A DNA stretch of 64,000 nt, taken from contig NZ_NMUQ01000001.1 of assembly GCF_002233675.1 (NCBI RefSeq), positions 2,677,005-2,741,004 on the forward strand. Direction: 5' to 3'. Both the position numbers and the translations under genes were made by a program. Positions 32,788-40,586 of the stretch are shown here, piece by piece. Every line of letters begins with the position of its first letter. Within the stretch, counting starts at the first letter, position 1. This DNA comes from Paenibacillus herberti (GTDB lineage: Bacteria; Bacillota; Bacilli; Paenibacillales; Paenibacillaceae). Under the pieces are notes generated by a model. The model searched no databases. It was not told where the DNA came from and saw only the letters and a program-made list of their open reading frames with translations.

Positions 32788-32918
32788 TTGATGTTTGCTC
32801 AACTTATGAATTAAATATATTTGAGTTTTCATCAACTGTCAATGATTTATTTGCTTTTTACTCAACTTAATTTTCTTTATCCTCAAATATTGCTATCCTT
32901 TCTTTGAGGTATCATCAA
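32788..32918. promoter_or_regulatory. Divergent control region with operators 2-4
   Basis: Three further TTGA-N7-TCAA sites: TTGATGTTTGCTCAA (32788-32802), TTGAGTTTTCATCAA (32821-32835), TTGAGGTATCATCAA (32904-32918). The last lies just before the repressor SD; the first two flank an AT-rich segment fit for the leftward promoter. TATCCT at about 32894 is a weak -10 for the repressor. Confidence 0.75.
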
Positions 32919-32935
32919 ATAATGGAGGTGATAGG

Positions 32936-33310
32936 GTGAAACCTCCCGTAAAAGCTTATGCAGAAAGAATTAAGAAACTTAGGAAATTAAAAAACTTAAC
33001 TCAAAGGCAACTCGCTGACCGCCTTGGTGTCGACAACACAACAATTTCAAAATGGGAAGCAGGGATTTACGAACCGAACTCGGACCTCTTAAATCAGCTA
33101 GCAGAAATATTTGAAACAACGGTCGACGATATCCTCGGACGTAAAATTACACTAAGCTCAACCACTACGGAAGAAAAAGAGTTTTTCTTTTATGAGACTG
33201 AGGACGTTCAATTCATAGCCAGATCCAAAAAAGACATGACACCTGAAGATTTCAAACACCTGATGGAGCTCGCAAAAAAGGCAAAAGAAATGTTCGACGA
33301 CGAGGATTAA
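32936..33310 (+). CDS. CI-type phage repressor (XRE family)
   Basis: 124 residues from GTG 32936 (GGAGG seven bases upstream). XRE domain in 8-62: RIKKLRKLKNLTQRQLADRL, VDNTTISKWEAGIYEP, LLNQLAEIF. Short acidic C-terminus (PEDFKHLMELAKKAKEMFDDED). Together with the ImmA-like protease next door it forms an ImmR/ImmA-type switch: damage leads to cleavage of repressor and induction. Opposite orientation to the Cro-like gene. Confidence 0.9.
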   Translation: MKPPVKAYAERIKKLRKLKNLTQRQLADRLGVDNTTISKWEAGIYEPNSDLLNQLAEIFETTVDDILGRKITLSSTTTEEKEFFFYETEDVQFIARSKKDMTPEDFKHLMELAKKAKEMFDDED

Positions 33311-33359
33311 GCGAAGCAGCTCCGCGAGGTTTCGTCCTGATTTCAAGCGAGCGATCAAC

Positions 33360-34067
33360 ATGGCGAACGAACTATTACGCGAGCTGGGGAATCCACCGCC
33401 TCCAATCGATCCATTCTGGATTGCCTTAGAGATGGGCTGGAAGGTAGCATACGACGATGTCCGCGGCGCGGCCGGCATGACTTACAAGATCAAGAAGAAA
33501 TCGGGAATGAAATACGCGATATTCATAAGCGACAAAGCAGACCTATCTTTTCCCGAGGATACGATCTATCGACGCGACAGGTTCACGCTGGCCCACGAAA
33601 TAGGCCACATTCTAATGCACCCTAAATTCGAGTGGAACCAGATTGCCGATCCTGAACTGGATAGTAAGATTGAAGTCGAGGCTAATTGGTTCGCCAGTCG
33701 ACTATTGATGCCGGACTACGCTTTTCAGAGCGTGATGGATCTGACAGCTACTTCAGTAATGGCTAAGTTTGATGTCAACTTATCAGCGGCTAAAAAACGC
33801 CTGGACAAGCTAGATGAACGTATTAAAGAGCGTCTTACCCAAGAAGTATCTCTCTTTTACGGATGGCAGCAAGAGCACATAGAAGATAAGTCGCTTTTTG
33901 TTATTCCTGAAAATGATTTTAAGTACTACTCAGAGATCTTTATGATGGAAGCCGCCGCTATGGCAGAAGTTGATATGGAACTCAGAATTTGCAGACATTG
34001 CGAAGACGTCCTTATCAGGGATTGGTTCGGCTATTTTTGTGTGAGCTGTGTGCTTTACGACATTTAG
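33360..34067 (+). CDS. immA: ImmA/IrrE family metallopeptidase
   Basis: 235 residues. LAHEIGHILMHP (His79, Glu80, His83) is the zinc site, with EVEANWFASRLLMP supplying the third ligand. A C-terminal CRHCEDVL...CVSC adds a likely zinc ribbon. The codons just before the ATG read RFRPDFKRAIN, which normally belongs to this family, so the true start may be further up at a non-standard codon (ATT 33306). Likely cleaves the adjacent repressor. Confidence 0.88.
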   Translation: MANELLRELGNPPPPIDPFWIALEMGWKVAYDDVRGAAGMTYKIKKKSGMKYAIFISDKADLSFPEDTIYRRDRFTLAHEIGHILMHPKFEWNQIADPELDSKIEVEANWFASRLLMPDYAFQSVMDLTATSVMAKFDVNLSAAKKRLDKLDERIKERLTQEVSLFYGWQQEHIEDKSLFVIPENDFKYYSEIFMMEAAAMAEVDMELRICRHCEDVLIRDWFGYFCVSCVLYDI

Positions 34068-34071
34068 CAAG

Positions 34072-34090
34072 TTCCTCATCCGATGAGGAA
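34072..34090. repeat. Palindrome before a lysogeny cargo gene
   Basis: TTCCTCAT CCG ATGAGGAA, a perfect 8-bp hairpin after the immA stop. Related to 34337-34351; both contain CATCCGATG. Confidence 0.7.
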
Positions 34091-34107
34091 TTGAAAGGCT
34101 GATCGAG

Positions 34108-34326
34108 TTGAAAGAACATGGATTGGGGTCAAAGATTCTTGTCGGCATTGCTGGTATTAGCATGCTCTTGGGGTTTATCGCTTGCGGGTATATTCTCTAT
34201 CAATTCATTGGTTATTACGCGCTGATTCCAACTTGCATATTTGCGTTTTTGGCAGTGATTGGAGCCAACATATCGATTCAAGAAAGTGTTGATTCGGCTT
34301 TGAGAAAAAATCGTCATAGAGGATAA
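34108..34326 (+). CDS. Small two-helix membrane protein (lysogen cargo)
   Basis: 72 residues from TTG 34108 (AAAGG nine bases upstream). Two membrane segments: LVGIAGISMLLGFIACGYIL (about 11-30) and YYALIPTCIFAFLAVIGANI (about 36-55). In the lysogeny operon between immA and integrase; superinfection exclusion is possible but not shown. Confidence 0.65.
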   Translation: MKEHGLGSKILVGIAGISMLLGFIACGYILYQFIGYYALIPTCIFAFLAVIGANISIQESVDSALRKNRHRG

Positions 34327-34336
34327 CGAGCAACTC

Positions 34337-34351
34337 CCCCATCCGATGGGG
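34337..34351. repeat. Second palindrome of the lysogeny cargo spacer
   Basis: CCCCAT CCG ATGGGG, 6-bp stem with the same CCG loop as 34072-34090, again between a stop codon and the next start. Confidence 0.7.
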
Positions 34352-34369
34352 ACCTATAAGGTGTATAGC

Positions 34370-34918
34370 GTGAAAAAAGACTTGATTCGGTATGGATTCA
34401 TTCTGATCTTATTGTTCGGCATTGCAGTTTTTGTTTATCCAACGTTGTACAAGTATGACAAACTCGATCAAAAATATCCCGTAAAGATTAATCGAATTAC
34501 TGGTGAAACAAAAGTATTGGTCGGAAGTACTTGGAATACAGTATCTGATTCAACTAACGACATACAAGAAATTGAAGAATTCAAATCTGAAATTTATGAA
34601 CAAATTGAGCAGAATAAAGAAAATATAAAAAACGAGGTCGTTGAGAGTATTAGATCTGAAGTTCTTCAACAAGTTGAGTCAGATCTCCAAGCTGTGCAAC
34701 AAGAAATTGCAATTTATAAAGAAAGTTCTCTCGATCCAAATAATTCGTTCACTATTAATGATACAACAGACACTGTCAAAAAGATTATGGGCGCCCCTGA
34801 TTCAATAAATAGTATTGGCCCATTTGATACTTGGAGCTATGGAGAAGACTCTGTCAAATTCGAAGATGGCAAGGTTGTCGGTTGGGTAAATTCCAGCAAC
34901 AGCCTTAAAATTAAGTAA
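34370..34918 (+). CDS. Membrane-anchored coiled-coil protein (lysogen cargo)
   Basis: About 182 residues from GTG 34370 (AAGG eight bases upstream). One N-terminal membrane helix (YGFILILLFGIAVFVYPTLY), an extracytoplasmic coiled coil (about 65-125, EQIEQNKENIKNEVVESI), then a small domain TVKKIMGAPDS...TWSYGEDSVKFEDGKVVGW that resembles the SmpA/OmlA (BamE-like) or DUF-type outer fold seen in Gram-positive surface proteins. Role unknown. Confidence 0.65.
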   Translation: MKKDLIRYGFILILLFGIAVFVYPTLYKYDKLDQKYPVKINRITGETKVLVGSTWNTVSDSTNDIQEIEEFKSEIYEQIEQNKENIKNEVVESIRSEVLQQVESDLQAVQQEIAIYKESSLDPNNSFTINDTTDTVKKIMGAPDSINSIGPFDTWSYGEDSVKFEDGKVVGWVNSSNSLKIK

Positions 34919-35094
34919 TGCGGAGTAATGAGCTAAATCTCGCCTTCCTCCACCGCCTCCCCATCAGTATCTGGCAGGACGGTGAGCCGCAGGACTACGG
35001 CCTGATCGAGCTGCACATTCAAGACGCGGTGAAGGTAAACGGCATGTACTACGTCAAGAGCCAGTACGAATTTAGACTCGAAGAAGCCCGCTGA
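34918..35094 (+). CDS. Small hypothetical protein before integrase
   Basis: 58 residues; ATG overlaps the previous stop (TAATG). WQDGEPQDYGLIELH and VKVNGMYYVKSQYEFRLEEA look like a compact beta protein. Its end is inside the terminator stem. Unknown function. Confidence 0.65.
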   Translation: MRSNELNLAFLHRLPISIWQDGEPQDYGLIELHIQDAVKVNGMYYVKSQYEFRLEEAR

Positions 35095-35106
35095 GGGCTT
35101 TTTCTT
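35084..35106 (+). terminator. Terminator of the lysogeny operon
   Basis: AAGCCC GCTGA GGGCTT followed by TTTCTTT. Separates repressor operon from integrase. Confidence 0.8.
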
Positions 35107-35152
35107 TCCATATTTATCCGAACGTACATTCTGAGACAGGAGGAGGTTGGAC

Positions 35153-36373
35153 ATGGCATCGTTCAAAAAGATCCCAGCCAACAACAAGCAGGGCTATAAG
35201 TGGATGTGCATCAAGGATGGCCCGGCCGACCCCGCTACCGGCGCGCGGAATCAAATCAAACGGCGTGCAGACACGAGGAAGGAAGCTGAGGCTCGCTGCG
35301 ACGAGGCAATTCGCAGCTTGACGGAGTTCGGAATTGACGTGAAGAAGCTGAAGAACCTGACCTTTGAGAAAGTCGCGGAGGAATGGATCGAATCCTATCA
35401 TCGGACAGGCGTGAAAAAAAGAACCATCATTATACGTAAAAGCTGCATCAAGACGATCCTGAGATTCAACGGACAGAAGATCATTGACCGAGTCACTCCG
35501 CGGGACCACCAATATATGCTAAACACGATGGATGATGAGGGCTATTCAAAGTCGACGATCGAATTGGTACATGTGACAGCTAACATGATCTACAAATATG
35601 CTGTCAAGATGAAATACCGTAAGGACAACCCGGCCACTGGGGCAGTAATTCCGATACGACGTCGTACGGTCGAAGAGATTGAAAATAACCCGATTGAGGA
35701 AAAGTATTTAGAGAGGCACGAATTAAGCGAATTTCTTGAAGCCGTAATCCAACACGGTCTCAAGCTCGACAAGGAAGTTTTCTTTACGTTGACTTTCGGC
35801 GGTATGAGGATGGGAGAGCTACTTGCGTTTAAGTGGACAGACCTCACACCATTAATCAAACACATACGGGTTACAAAGACGCTGTTCAGCGAGAAAAATA
35901 ACATGAAGCAATACGAGCTGGTTCCACCAAAAACGAACGCATCAATCCGTGAATTTGACCTGGATGAATTAATCATCGACATGCTCATGGCCCTGAAACA
36001 AAAGCAAGAGGAGGAATTCGAATCAATACGCCTTGTCATTAAGGATTTCCATGATGGGAATTTTATAATCAGGAACGATAATGGATATCCTTGGACTCCG
36101 AAAAAGCTCTCGCTTCGTTTAGAGAGGATTTTGAAGAAGACTAAGATCACCAAGCGCGTGACCTCGCATATTTTCCGACACACGCACATCAGTATGCTAA
36201 CAGAAGCTGGAGTGCCGCTAAGCACCATCATGCAGCGAGTAGGTCACGATGATCCAAAGACCACCCTGAAGATCTATACACACATAACGGAGAAAATGAA
36301 AAAGGATGCCGCGACGATGGTATCAACATCGTACGAAGACATCCTCAAGGGCCTCGTTTTGCAAGAAACGTGA
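35153..36373 (+). CDS. int: Tyrosine recombinase, phage integrase
   Basis: 406 residues from ATG 35153 (GGAGG six bases upstream). Arm-binding N-terminus, core-binding SAM-like part (FEKVAEEWIESYHRTG...), catalytic domain with Arg in FGGMRMGELLAFKW, HxxR in SHIFRHTHISML, and VGHDDPKTTLKIYTHI with the His and nucleophilic Tyr. Last prophage gene at the right end, so it marks the phage-host junction and catalyses integration/excision. Confidence 0.95.
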   Translation: MASFKKIPANNKQGYKWMCIKDGPADPATGARNQIKRRADTRKEAEARCDEAIRSLTEFGIDVKKLKNLTFEKVAEEWIESYHRTGVKKRTIIIRKSCIKTILRFNGQKIIDRVTPRDHQYMLNTMDDEGYSKSTIELVHVTANMIYKYAVKMKYRKDNPATGAVIPIRRRTVEEIENNPIEEKYLERHELSEFLEAVIQHGLKLDKEVFFTLTFGGMRMGELLAFKWTDLTPLIKHIRVTKTLFSEKNNMKQYELVPPKTNASIREFDLDELIIDMLMALKQKQEEEFESIRLVIKDFHDGNFIIRNDNGYPWTPKKLSLRLERILKKTKITKRVTSHIFRHTHISMLTEAGVPLSTIMQRVGHDDPKTTLKIYTHITEKMKKDAATMVSTSYEDILKGLVLQET

Positions 36374-36534
36374 CCTTTCCGTGACCTTCTGCCCTTATAC
36401 CGACTCTATAAGTCTTGTAAACCTTGGTTTAATAGGGTTTTTCGGAATCATATATTCTATGTTTCGGATAAAAACCAATCAGAACGCAGAACCTAGGGAA
36501 CAAGCTCAAGTTCGCGGTGGAGGTGTGCAGATTA
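36374..36534. other. Right prophage-host junction, probable att region
   Basis: Non-coding. TGACCTT is directly repeated at the integrase stop (TGACCTTTCCGTGACCTT), like integrase arm sites. The following AT-rich stretch to about 36470 is the likely core. No tRNA gene is present, so integration is intergenic. The other att copy is outside the window, so the core cannot be fixed. Confidence 0.5.
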
Positions 36535-37566
36535 ATGAAAAAATGGATAGCCGCGGCAACCGCATCTGTACTGCTGGGCTCCTATGCGGCAGCGACCGTT
36601 TATGCAGCGCCGGAGCCTTCCCTTGAACCAGCCAAAGAGGCTGGCGCGCTGGAGGTACGCCGATCTGCTTATGACCGGCTAGCTCTGATGACGGGGCTGG
36701 AGTGGGAGCAGGTGGCGGCGCTGGATCAGTATGAGCGCACGTTACGTAAGGCTCGTCCCAAAGCTCGGCCAAAGCTCGGCTCCTGGGCAGGGCTCTATGT
36801 AACTCCTGACCAATGGAGCGGCTATTTAAATCCAGACAAAGAAGACCGTAATTCCACATCCATTCTTTTTTTCGGCGGAATCGGAAAAGACGGCAATGGC
36901 GACGGCAAAGCCGATCCCACTAACGACATTGACCTTCTCTATTCTCAAGCTTCAGCTGTTGCCAAAATGGGATCCTCTTCCGATGATTTCCTAATCGGCG
37001 TGTGGGAATTCTACCACAATATGCGCGCCGTACAGCGCGTAAATCAGTTTGCCCAGCTGTACCGTACCCACGGACGATTGAATCTGGAAGGCAGTGCATT
37101 CCCGGTCCCCGTCGGGACGCATTATTCCTATCGCAGCACCTGGGGAACAGCCCGCGGCTGGGGCGGACATCGGACGCATGAAGGCACAGATATTTTCGCC
37201 GATCATGGTCTGCCGGTTCGCAGTACTTGTTATGGCGTCGTGGAAAATATGGGCTGGAACTCCTATGGCGGTTGGCGCATCGGCATTCGGGATCTCGATA
37301 ACCGATACCATTACTACGCTCATCTGTCCGGCTTCGATAAGTCACTGCGCAGCGGACAAGCCGTCACGCCAGGCCAAACGATTGGCTGGGTCGGCAGCTC
37401 CGGTTATGGCAAGCCTGGCACCTCAGGCAAGTTCCCACCGCATCTCCATTACGGCATCTATCGCGATCGCGGCATGCTGGAGTGGGCGTTCGACCCTTAC
37501 CCACTGTTGCGCCAATGGGAAAAGGCGGAATTCAAAGCCCGCAAGAAGAGCAAACAGGCAAAATAA
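36535..37566 (+). CDS. M23 family metallopeptidase, secreted
   Basis: 343 residues from ATG 36535. Signal peptide KKWIAAATASVLLGSYAAATVYAA. Catalytic LytM/M23 domain in the C-terminal half: GHRTHEGTDIFA (zinc His and Asp) and PPHLHYGIYRD (HxH). An N-terminal 200-residue region with GGIGKDGNGDGKADP, a calcium-loop-like motif. Cleaves peptidoglycan cross-bridges; may act in growth or sporulation. First host gene after the prophage. Confidence 0.88.
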   Translation: MKKWIAAATASVLLGSYAAATVYAAPEPSLEPAKEAGALEVRRSAYDRLALMTGLEWEQVAALDQYERTLRKARPKARPKLGSWAGLYVTPDQWSGYLNPDKEDRNSTSILFFGGIGKDGNGDGKADPTNDIDLLYSQASAVAKMGSSSDDFLIGVWEFYHNMRAVQRVNQFAQLYRTHGRLNLEGSAFPVPVGTHYSYRSTWGTARGWGGHRTHEGTDIFADHGLPVRSTCYGVVENMGWNSYGGWRIGIRDLDNRYHYYAHLSGFDKSLRSGQAVTPGQTIGWVGSSGYGKPGTSGKFPPHLHYGIYRDRGMLEWAFDPYPLLRQWEKAEFKARKKSKQAK

Positions 37567-37597
37567 CTGGCTTAAACAGCATCTCTACAACGCAGCT

Positions 37598-37634
37598 CAA
37601 ACAAGCAGGCGGGGCCTCCCCTCCTGCTTGTTTG
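37598..37634. terminator. Inverted repeat between convergent genes
   Basis: CAAACAAGCAGG / CCTGCTTGTTTG with an inner CGGGG/CCCCT. A strong stem without a long T run; likely a bidirectional terminator for the M23 and yunB genes. Confidence 0.65.
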
Positions 37635-37743
37635 CATCCTGCTAAACTAAAATTCTTTAAATATCCTGTTCTCTCAGGACTTCCCTGACTTTCCCACCTA
37701 AGAAGCCTACTATTCTCCCCTAAGCCTTCTCAACCTCCCCATC

Positions 37744-38670
37744 TTACTCCCCAGCTGCCCCCTCCAGCGCTCCGTCTGCTCCTGGTTTCGCTGGGCCGGG
37801 AGGCAAAGCTAGCGCCGGAGCTGACGAAGCGCTATCGCCTACTGCACGGCCTTTCCCGTCATAATAGTAAGTTGGCACATCTCCAACTACCATTAAATAG
37901 GAGATTGGTATTTCCATTTCTACCGTCTGCGAAGCCGCATCATAAGGAATAATGATGGAAAGCTCAGTACGTATTTTAAGATAAACTTCAATCACCATGC
38001 TATTAATGCCGGCATCCTTTTGCCTCGTACTAAGTTCTACTCTCGCATCGCCGAGCGGCTCATATCGGATCGGCACACGAGGTCCAAAAGAGGAGAGCAA
38101 CGCGCTGCCAAACGCTTGGCCGAGTGGAATTCCCTCACGGAAATTTTCCGTTTCCTTAAGCGTACGCTGTACGGTTTCTATTGTCTGCGCCGTTATTTTC
38201 ATATGTTCATTGTAATTCATCATGAAACCGGTCGTTTTGCCGCTTTCGTTTGTCTTCCAATCGATCAGGTCCTCGGATTTCGTATCAGAAGCAACTTGTT
38301 CCATGATCGCCTTATTGATCGCTTCCGTCATGATTTGCTTCACCTTTAGCTGCGCAATCCGCATTAGCGGCGGCTGCAGCTTCTTTTCGATGACAAGCAG
38401 TGAGCTTATAGAAAAAAGGAGCAGCAGAACCGCCATAATAAGTAATATCCAACGCTTGCCCCTGCGACGCCTTCTTTTTGGCTGGGCTGAATCTGAATCT
38501 AGAGCAGCTGAGTATATTCTCGGCCCGCGCCTCGGCAACATCGGCCGCAAATTCAACTTCCATGGCGTTACCTGGCCTCTGCGGGCTGCAGCAGGACGGG
38601 CGAGCCTCATCCGTTTTACCGGCCGGACCGGCATCCGCCACGATATGCGGCGTCTTCCCCATCGTGCCAT
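37744..38670 (-). CDS. yunB: Sporulation protein YunB
   Basis: 308 residues from ATG 38670 (GGAGGG six bases upstream). Basic N-terminus, one membrane helix (WILLIMAVLLLLFSISSLLVI), then the YunB body: RIAQLKVKQIMTEAINKAI, FREGIPLGQAFGSALLSSFGPRVPIR, EVYLKIRTELSIIIPY. YunB is a mother-cell sporulation protein needed for normal spore formation in Bacillus. The Pro/Ala/Gly-rich C-terminal tail is extra. Confidence 0.9.
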   Translation of the reverse strand: MARWGRRRISWRMPVRPVKRMRLARPAAARRGQVTPWKLNLRPMLPRRGPRIYSAALDSDSAQPKRRRRRGKRWILLIMAVLLLLFSISSLLVIEKKLQPPLMRIAQLKVKQIMTEAINKAIMEQVASDTKSEDLIDWKTNESGKTTGFMMNYNEHMKITAQTIETVQRTLKETENFREGIPLGQAFGSALLSSFGPRVPIRYEPLGDARVELSTRQKDAGINSMVIEVYLKIRTELSIIIPYDAASQTVEMEIPISYLMVVGDVPTYYYDGKGRAVGDSASSAPALALPPGPAKPGADGALEGAAGE

Positions 38671-38845
38671 CGATTTCCCTCCCCGGACAACTAGGTTCCT
38701 TTCCCATCCTATGCGGCCATGCCCGTGATAAGAAGACACGTGCATTATAAATAAAGACCAATAGGATAATAGACTATACCAATCTACTTCAACTCGCATA
38801 TTGATATAAAGGAAGAAGTTATTCAAAAAAATAAGGAGTGAAATT

Positions 38846-39199
38846 ATGGCCCTTAAATCTAAAAAAAGCACGACGTGCAAAAAAAAATCGAATTGCAAGG
38901 CATTAAGAAAACTGCTAGGCATGTCGCAATCCCAAACCTCTTTTAGCAACTTAACGATTCTCTGGGTAAACACAAATGGTGTTCCCAAACAAACATCAGC
39001 GAATGTTTTTGCTATAATACTTGATGCAAACAATAATCCAGTGGGAGTTGCACCGTTTGATGCGAACGGAGTTGCTGTCATTGCAGAAATTCCAGTCTTA
39101 ACGACAGTCAGCTACAAGTTAGCGATTAACATGGAGGGCAATGTGCTTCGCTCAGCTACGATTCCAAGCAATGTAGAAGCCTTCGTTGTCATCGGCTAA
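38846..39199 (+). CDS. Hypothetical beta-rich protein
   Basis: 117 residues; AAGGAG seven bases before ATG. A Lys/Cys-rich N-terminus (SKKSTTCKKKSNCKALRKLLG) precedes a beta-sandwich-like part with NVFAIILDANNNPVGVAPFDANG. Lies opposite to yunB and ends at its own terminator. Resembles spore-surface or carboxypeptidase-regulatory-like small domains, but unassigned. Confidence 0.7.
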   Translation: MALKSKKSTTCKKKSNCKALRKLLGMSQSQTSFSNLTILWVNTNGVPKQTSANVFAIILDANNNPVGVAPFDANGVAVIAEIPVLTTVSYKLAINMEGNVLRSATIPSNVEAFVVIG

Positions 39200-39202
39200 T
39201 GA

Positions 39203-39233
39203 AAAAAACCGATCCACATGGGACCGGTTTTCG
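39203..39233 (+). terminator. Terminator after 38846-39199 gene
   Basis: AACCGATCC ACAT GGGACCGGTT with one mismatch, then TT runs; A run on the other side, so it may work in both directions. Confidence 0.75.
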
Positions 39234-39258
39234 AAAAGGCTTATTCAAGCCATAAAAA

Positions 39259-39642
39259 TCAAGGCATTTCGTTCATTTTAATCCGATTCACAGGCAACTG
39301 AGGACGCTTCTTCCCGATCTCACCCTCAGTCGGCCGCCCCTTGCGCGATGCCAACTCATGAAACCAGGCCTCGTCCCAAGTCATTAGCGCGAGCTCGATC
39401 AGAGATTCGAGCTCTCCTCCGCTGCCAGCAGTATGGGAATCATCCAGCTTACGGACCTTGGACGCTCTTGCTCCTACGCGTTTGCCAATGATCCGATCCC
39501 GATCGCTCTGGGTAACGACGACGCGGTATATGCCAATAGGATCTTCCACATCAACATATCCTATAAACTTCTCATCCATCACCGTGACACCGCTCACCCA
39601 ATCGCCTACTCCGATGTGCTCCATTCCTGTCTCCAAGTTCAT
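39259..39642 (-). CDS. IDEAL-domain-like hypothetical protein
   Basis: 127 residues. N-terminal small domain GDWVSGVTVMDEKFIGYVDV...VVVTQSDRDRIIGKRV; C-terminal LIELALMTWDEAWFHELASR resembles the IDEAL motif (D.AL...D.EWF..L) of Bacillales proteins. GGGGAGG nine bases before ATG. Function unknown. Confidence 0.65.
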   Translation of the reverse strand: MNLETGMEHIGVGDWVSGVTVMDEKFIGYVDVEDPIGIYRVVVTQSDRDRIIGKRVGARASKVRKLDDSHTAGSGGELESLIELALMTWDEAWFHELASRKGRPTEGEIGKKRPQLPVNRIKMNEMP

Positions 39643-39677
39643 ACCGCTCGTCCTCCCCTATAAGCCGGATTATAATT

Positions 39678-40106
39678 TTATCTGTGGGCTATTCGGACCC
39701 GCTCCAACACATCGCGAACCGTCATTTCCTCTAGATGCTGAAGCATCTTTTTTTCTGTGTCCGAAAATATCTCATCCATAACCGCAGCCATTTGGCTAGC
39801 AATGGAGCAATTCCCCTGCTTGTCCCCTGAGCACCAATTCGGCTTGATCGAACCAATTGAGGTTGCCCGGTAAATGTCCGCGAGCGTCGCATTCTCAGGA
39901 AGACATTCCAGCAAATACCCCCCGCCGATCCCTTCCTTAGTGGCGATATATCCTTGTTTGCGAAGCAAACTCATGACCTTGCGGATCCTTGACGGATGGG
40001 TATTCACATTGCGGGCAATGGCGTCACTTGTCGCCATTCGGTCTGGTCTGCTGGCCAGATACACGAGACTATGGACGGCTATCGTAAATTCGCTATTCAT
40101 CCGCAT
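39678..40106 (-). CDS. Rrf2 family transcriptional regulator
   Basis: 142 residues. Winged helix MNSEFTIAVHSLVYLASRPD, ATSDAIARNVNTHPSRIRKVMSLL, GGGYLL; then PNWCSGDKQGNCSI with two cysteines near where Rrf2 proteins bind Fe-S clusters or sense redox (only two seen here). Divergent from the next gene; target unknown. Confidence 0.88.
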   Translation of the reverse strand: MRMNSEFTIAVHSLVYLASRPDRMATSDAIARNVNTHPSRIRKVMSLLRKQGYIATKEGIGGGYLLECLPENATLADIYRATSIGSIKPNWCSGDKQGNCSIASQMAAVMDEIFSDTEKKMLQHLEEMTVRDVLERVRIAHR

Positions 40107-40135
40107 GCCCCCTTTCCTGCCATACTGTTATTCTA

Positions 40136-40537
40136 ATGGTTACAGTTGATCGAGTCAATAAGACAGCCGTAATGGAAACCTTATTTGAAGGTCCGACGTA
40201 TAAGTATTATTCAATTTATGGAAGGGATTGTGGGAATATGGGTCTTGGAGTTTTACTTGCCGACCTCCTGTTGGAACTGACAAATACAGATGGAATAGAA
40301 AAACATTATCTACGCATACGTGCTGCCCAAGGGATTCGGCATCTTTCACGCAGCTCCTCCGATATGCAGCAATTGTTCCGTCGGCCCGGAATACGTACAA
40401 TCGCTTTTGCCCAGCCAGGTCTGACTGAACTGCTCGCGGATCGCAGCTACAGAAAGGAACTGCTGAACAGCCTGGAGAAACGACGGCAGCTTCGCAACAG
40501 ACTGGAAACAGCCGCAGCGGCTAAGTTCGATAATTAG
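40136..40537 (+). CDS. Hypothetical protein divergent from Rrf2 regulator
   Basis: 133 residues or less; starts at 40136, or ATG 40172 (METLFEGPTYKYYSIYG), are both without a strong SD. The C-terminus is helical (LLNSLEKRRQLRNRLETAAAAK). Divergent placement suggests it may be the regulator's target. Unassigned. Confidence 0.55.
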   Translation: MVTVDRVNKTAVMETLFEGPTYKYYSIYGRDCGNMGLGVLLADLLLELTNTDGIEKHYLRIRAAQGIRHLSRSSSDMQQLFRRPGIRTIAFAQPGLTELLADRSYRKELLNSLEKRRQLRNRLETAAAAKFDN

Positions 40538-40580
40538 AAAAGCCCCTCTCCACTGCTGGACGCAGATAGAAAAGGGGCTG
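40536..40580 (-). terminator. Terminator of the alpha-glucosidase gene
   Basis: Minus strand AGCCCCT / AGGGGCT around a 25-base loop, followed by TTTTC. Confidence 0.65.
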
Positions 40581-40586
40581 AAAAGT

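Noticed and set aside
35590-36231. 213-codon minus-strand open frame
   Set aside because: Antisense shadow of the integrase catalytic domain, which has all expected motifs.
36374-36534. tRNA-type attachment site at the right prophage end
   Set aside because: No cloverleaf or tRNA 3' end was seen; integration seems intergenic.
38671-39081. N-terminal extension of the yunB frame by 137 codons
   Set aside because: ATG 38670 has a strong SD and gives the normal YunB length; the extension runs antisense to a plus-strand gene with its own SD.
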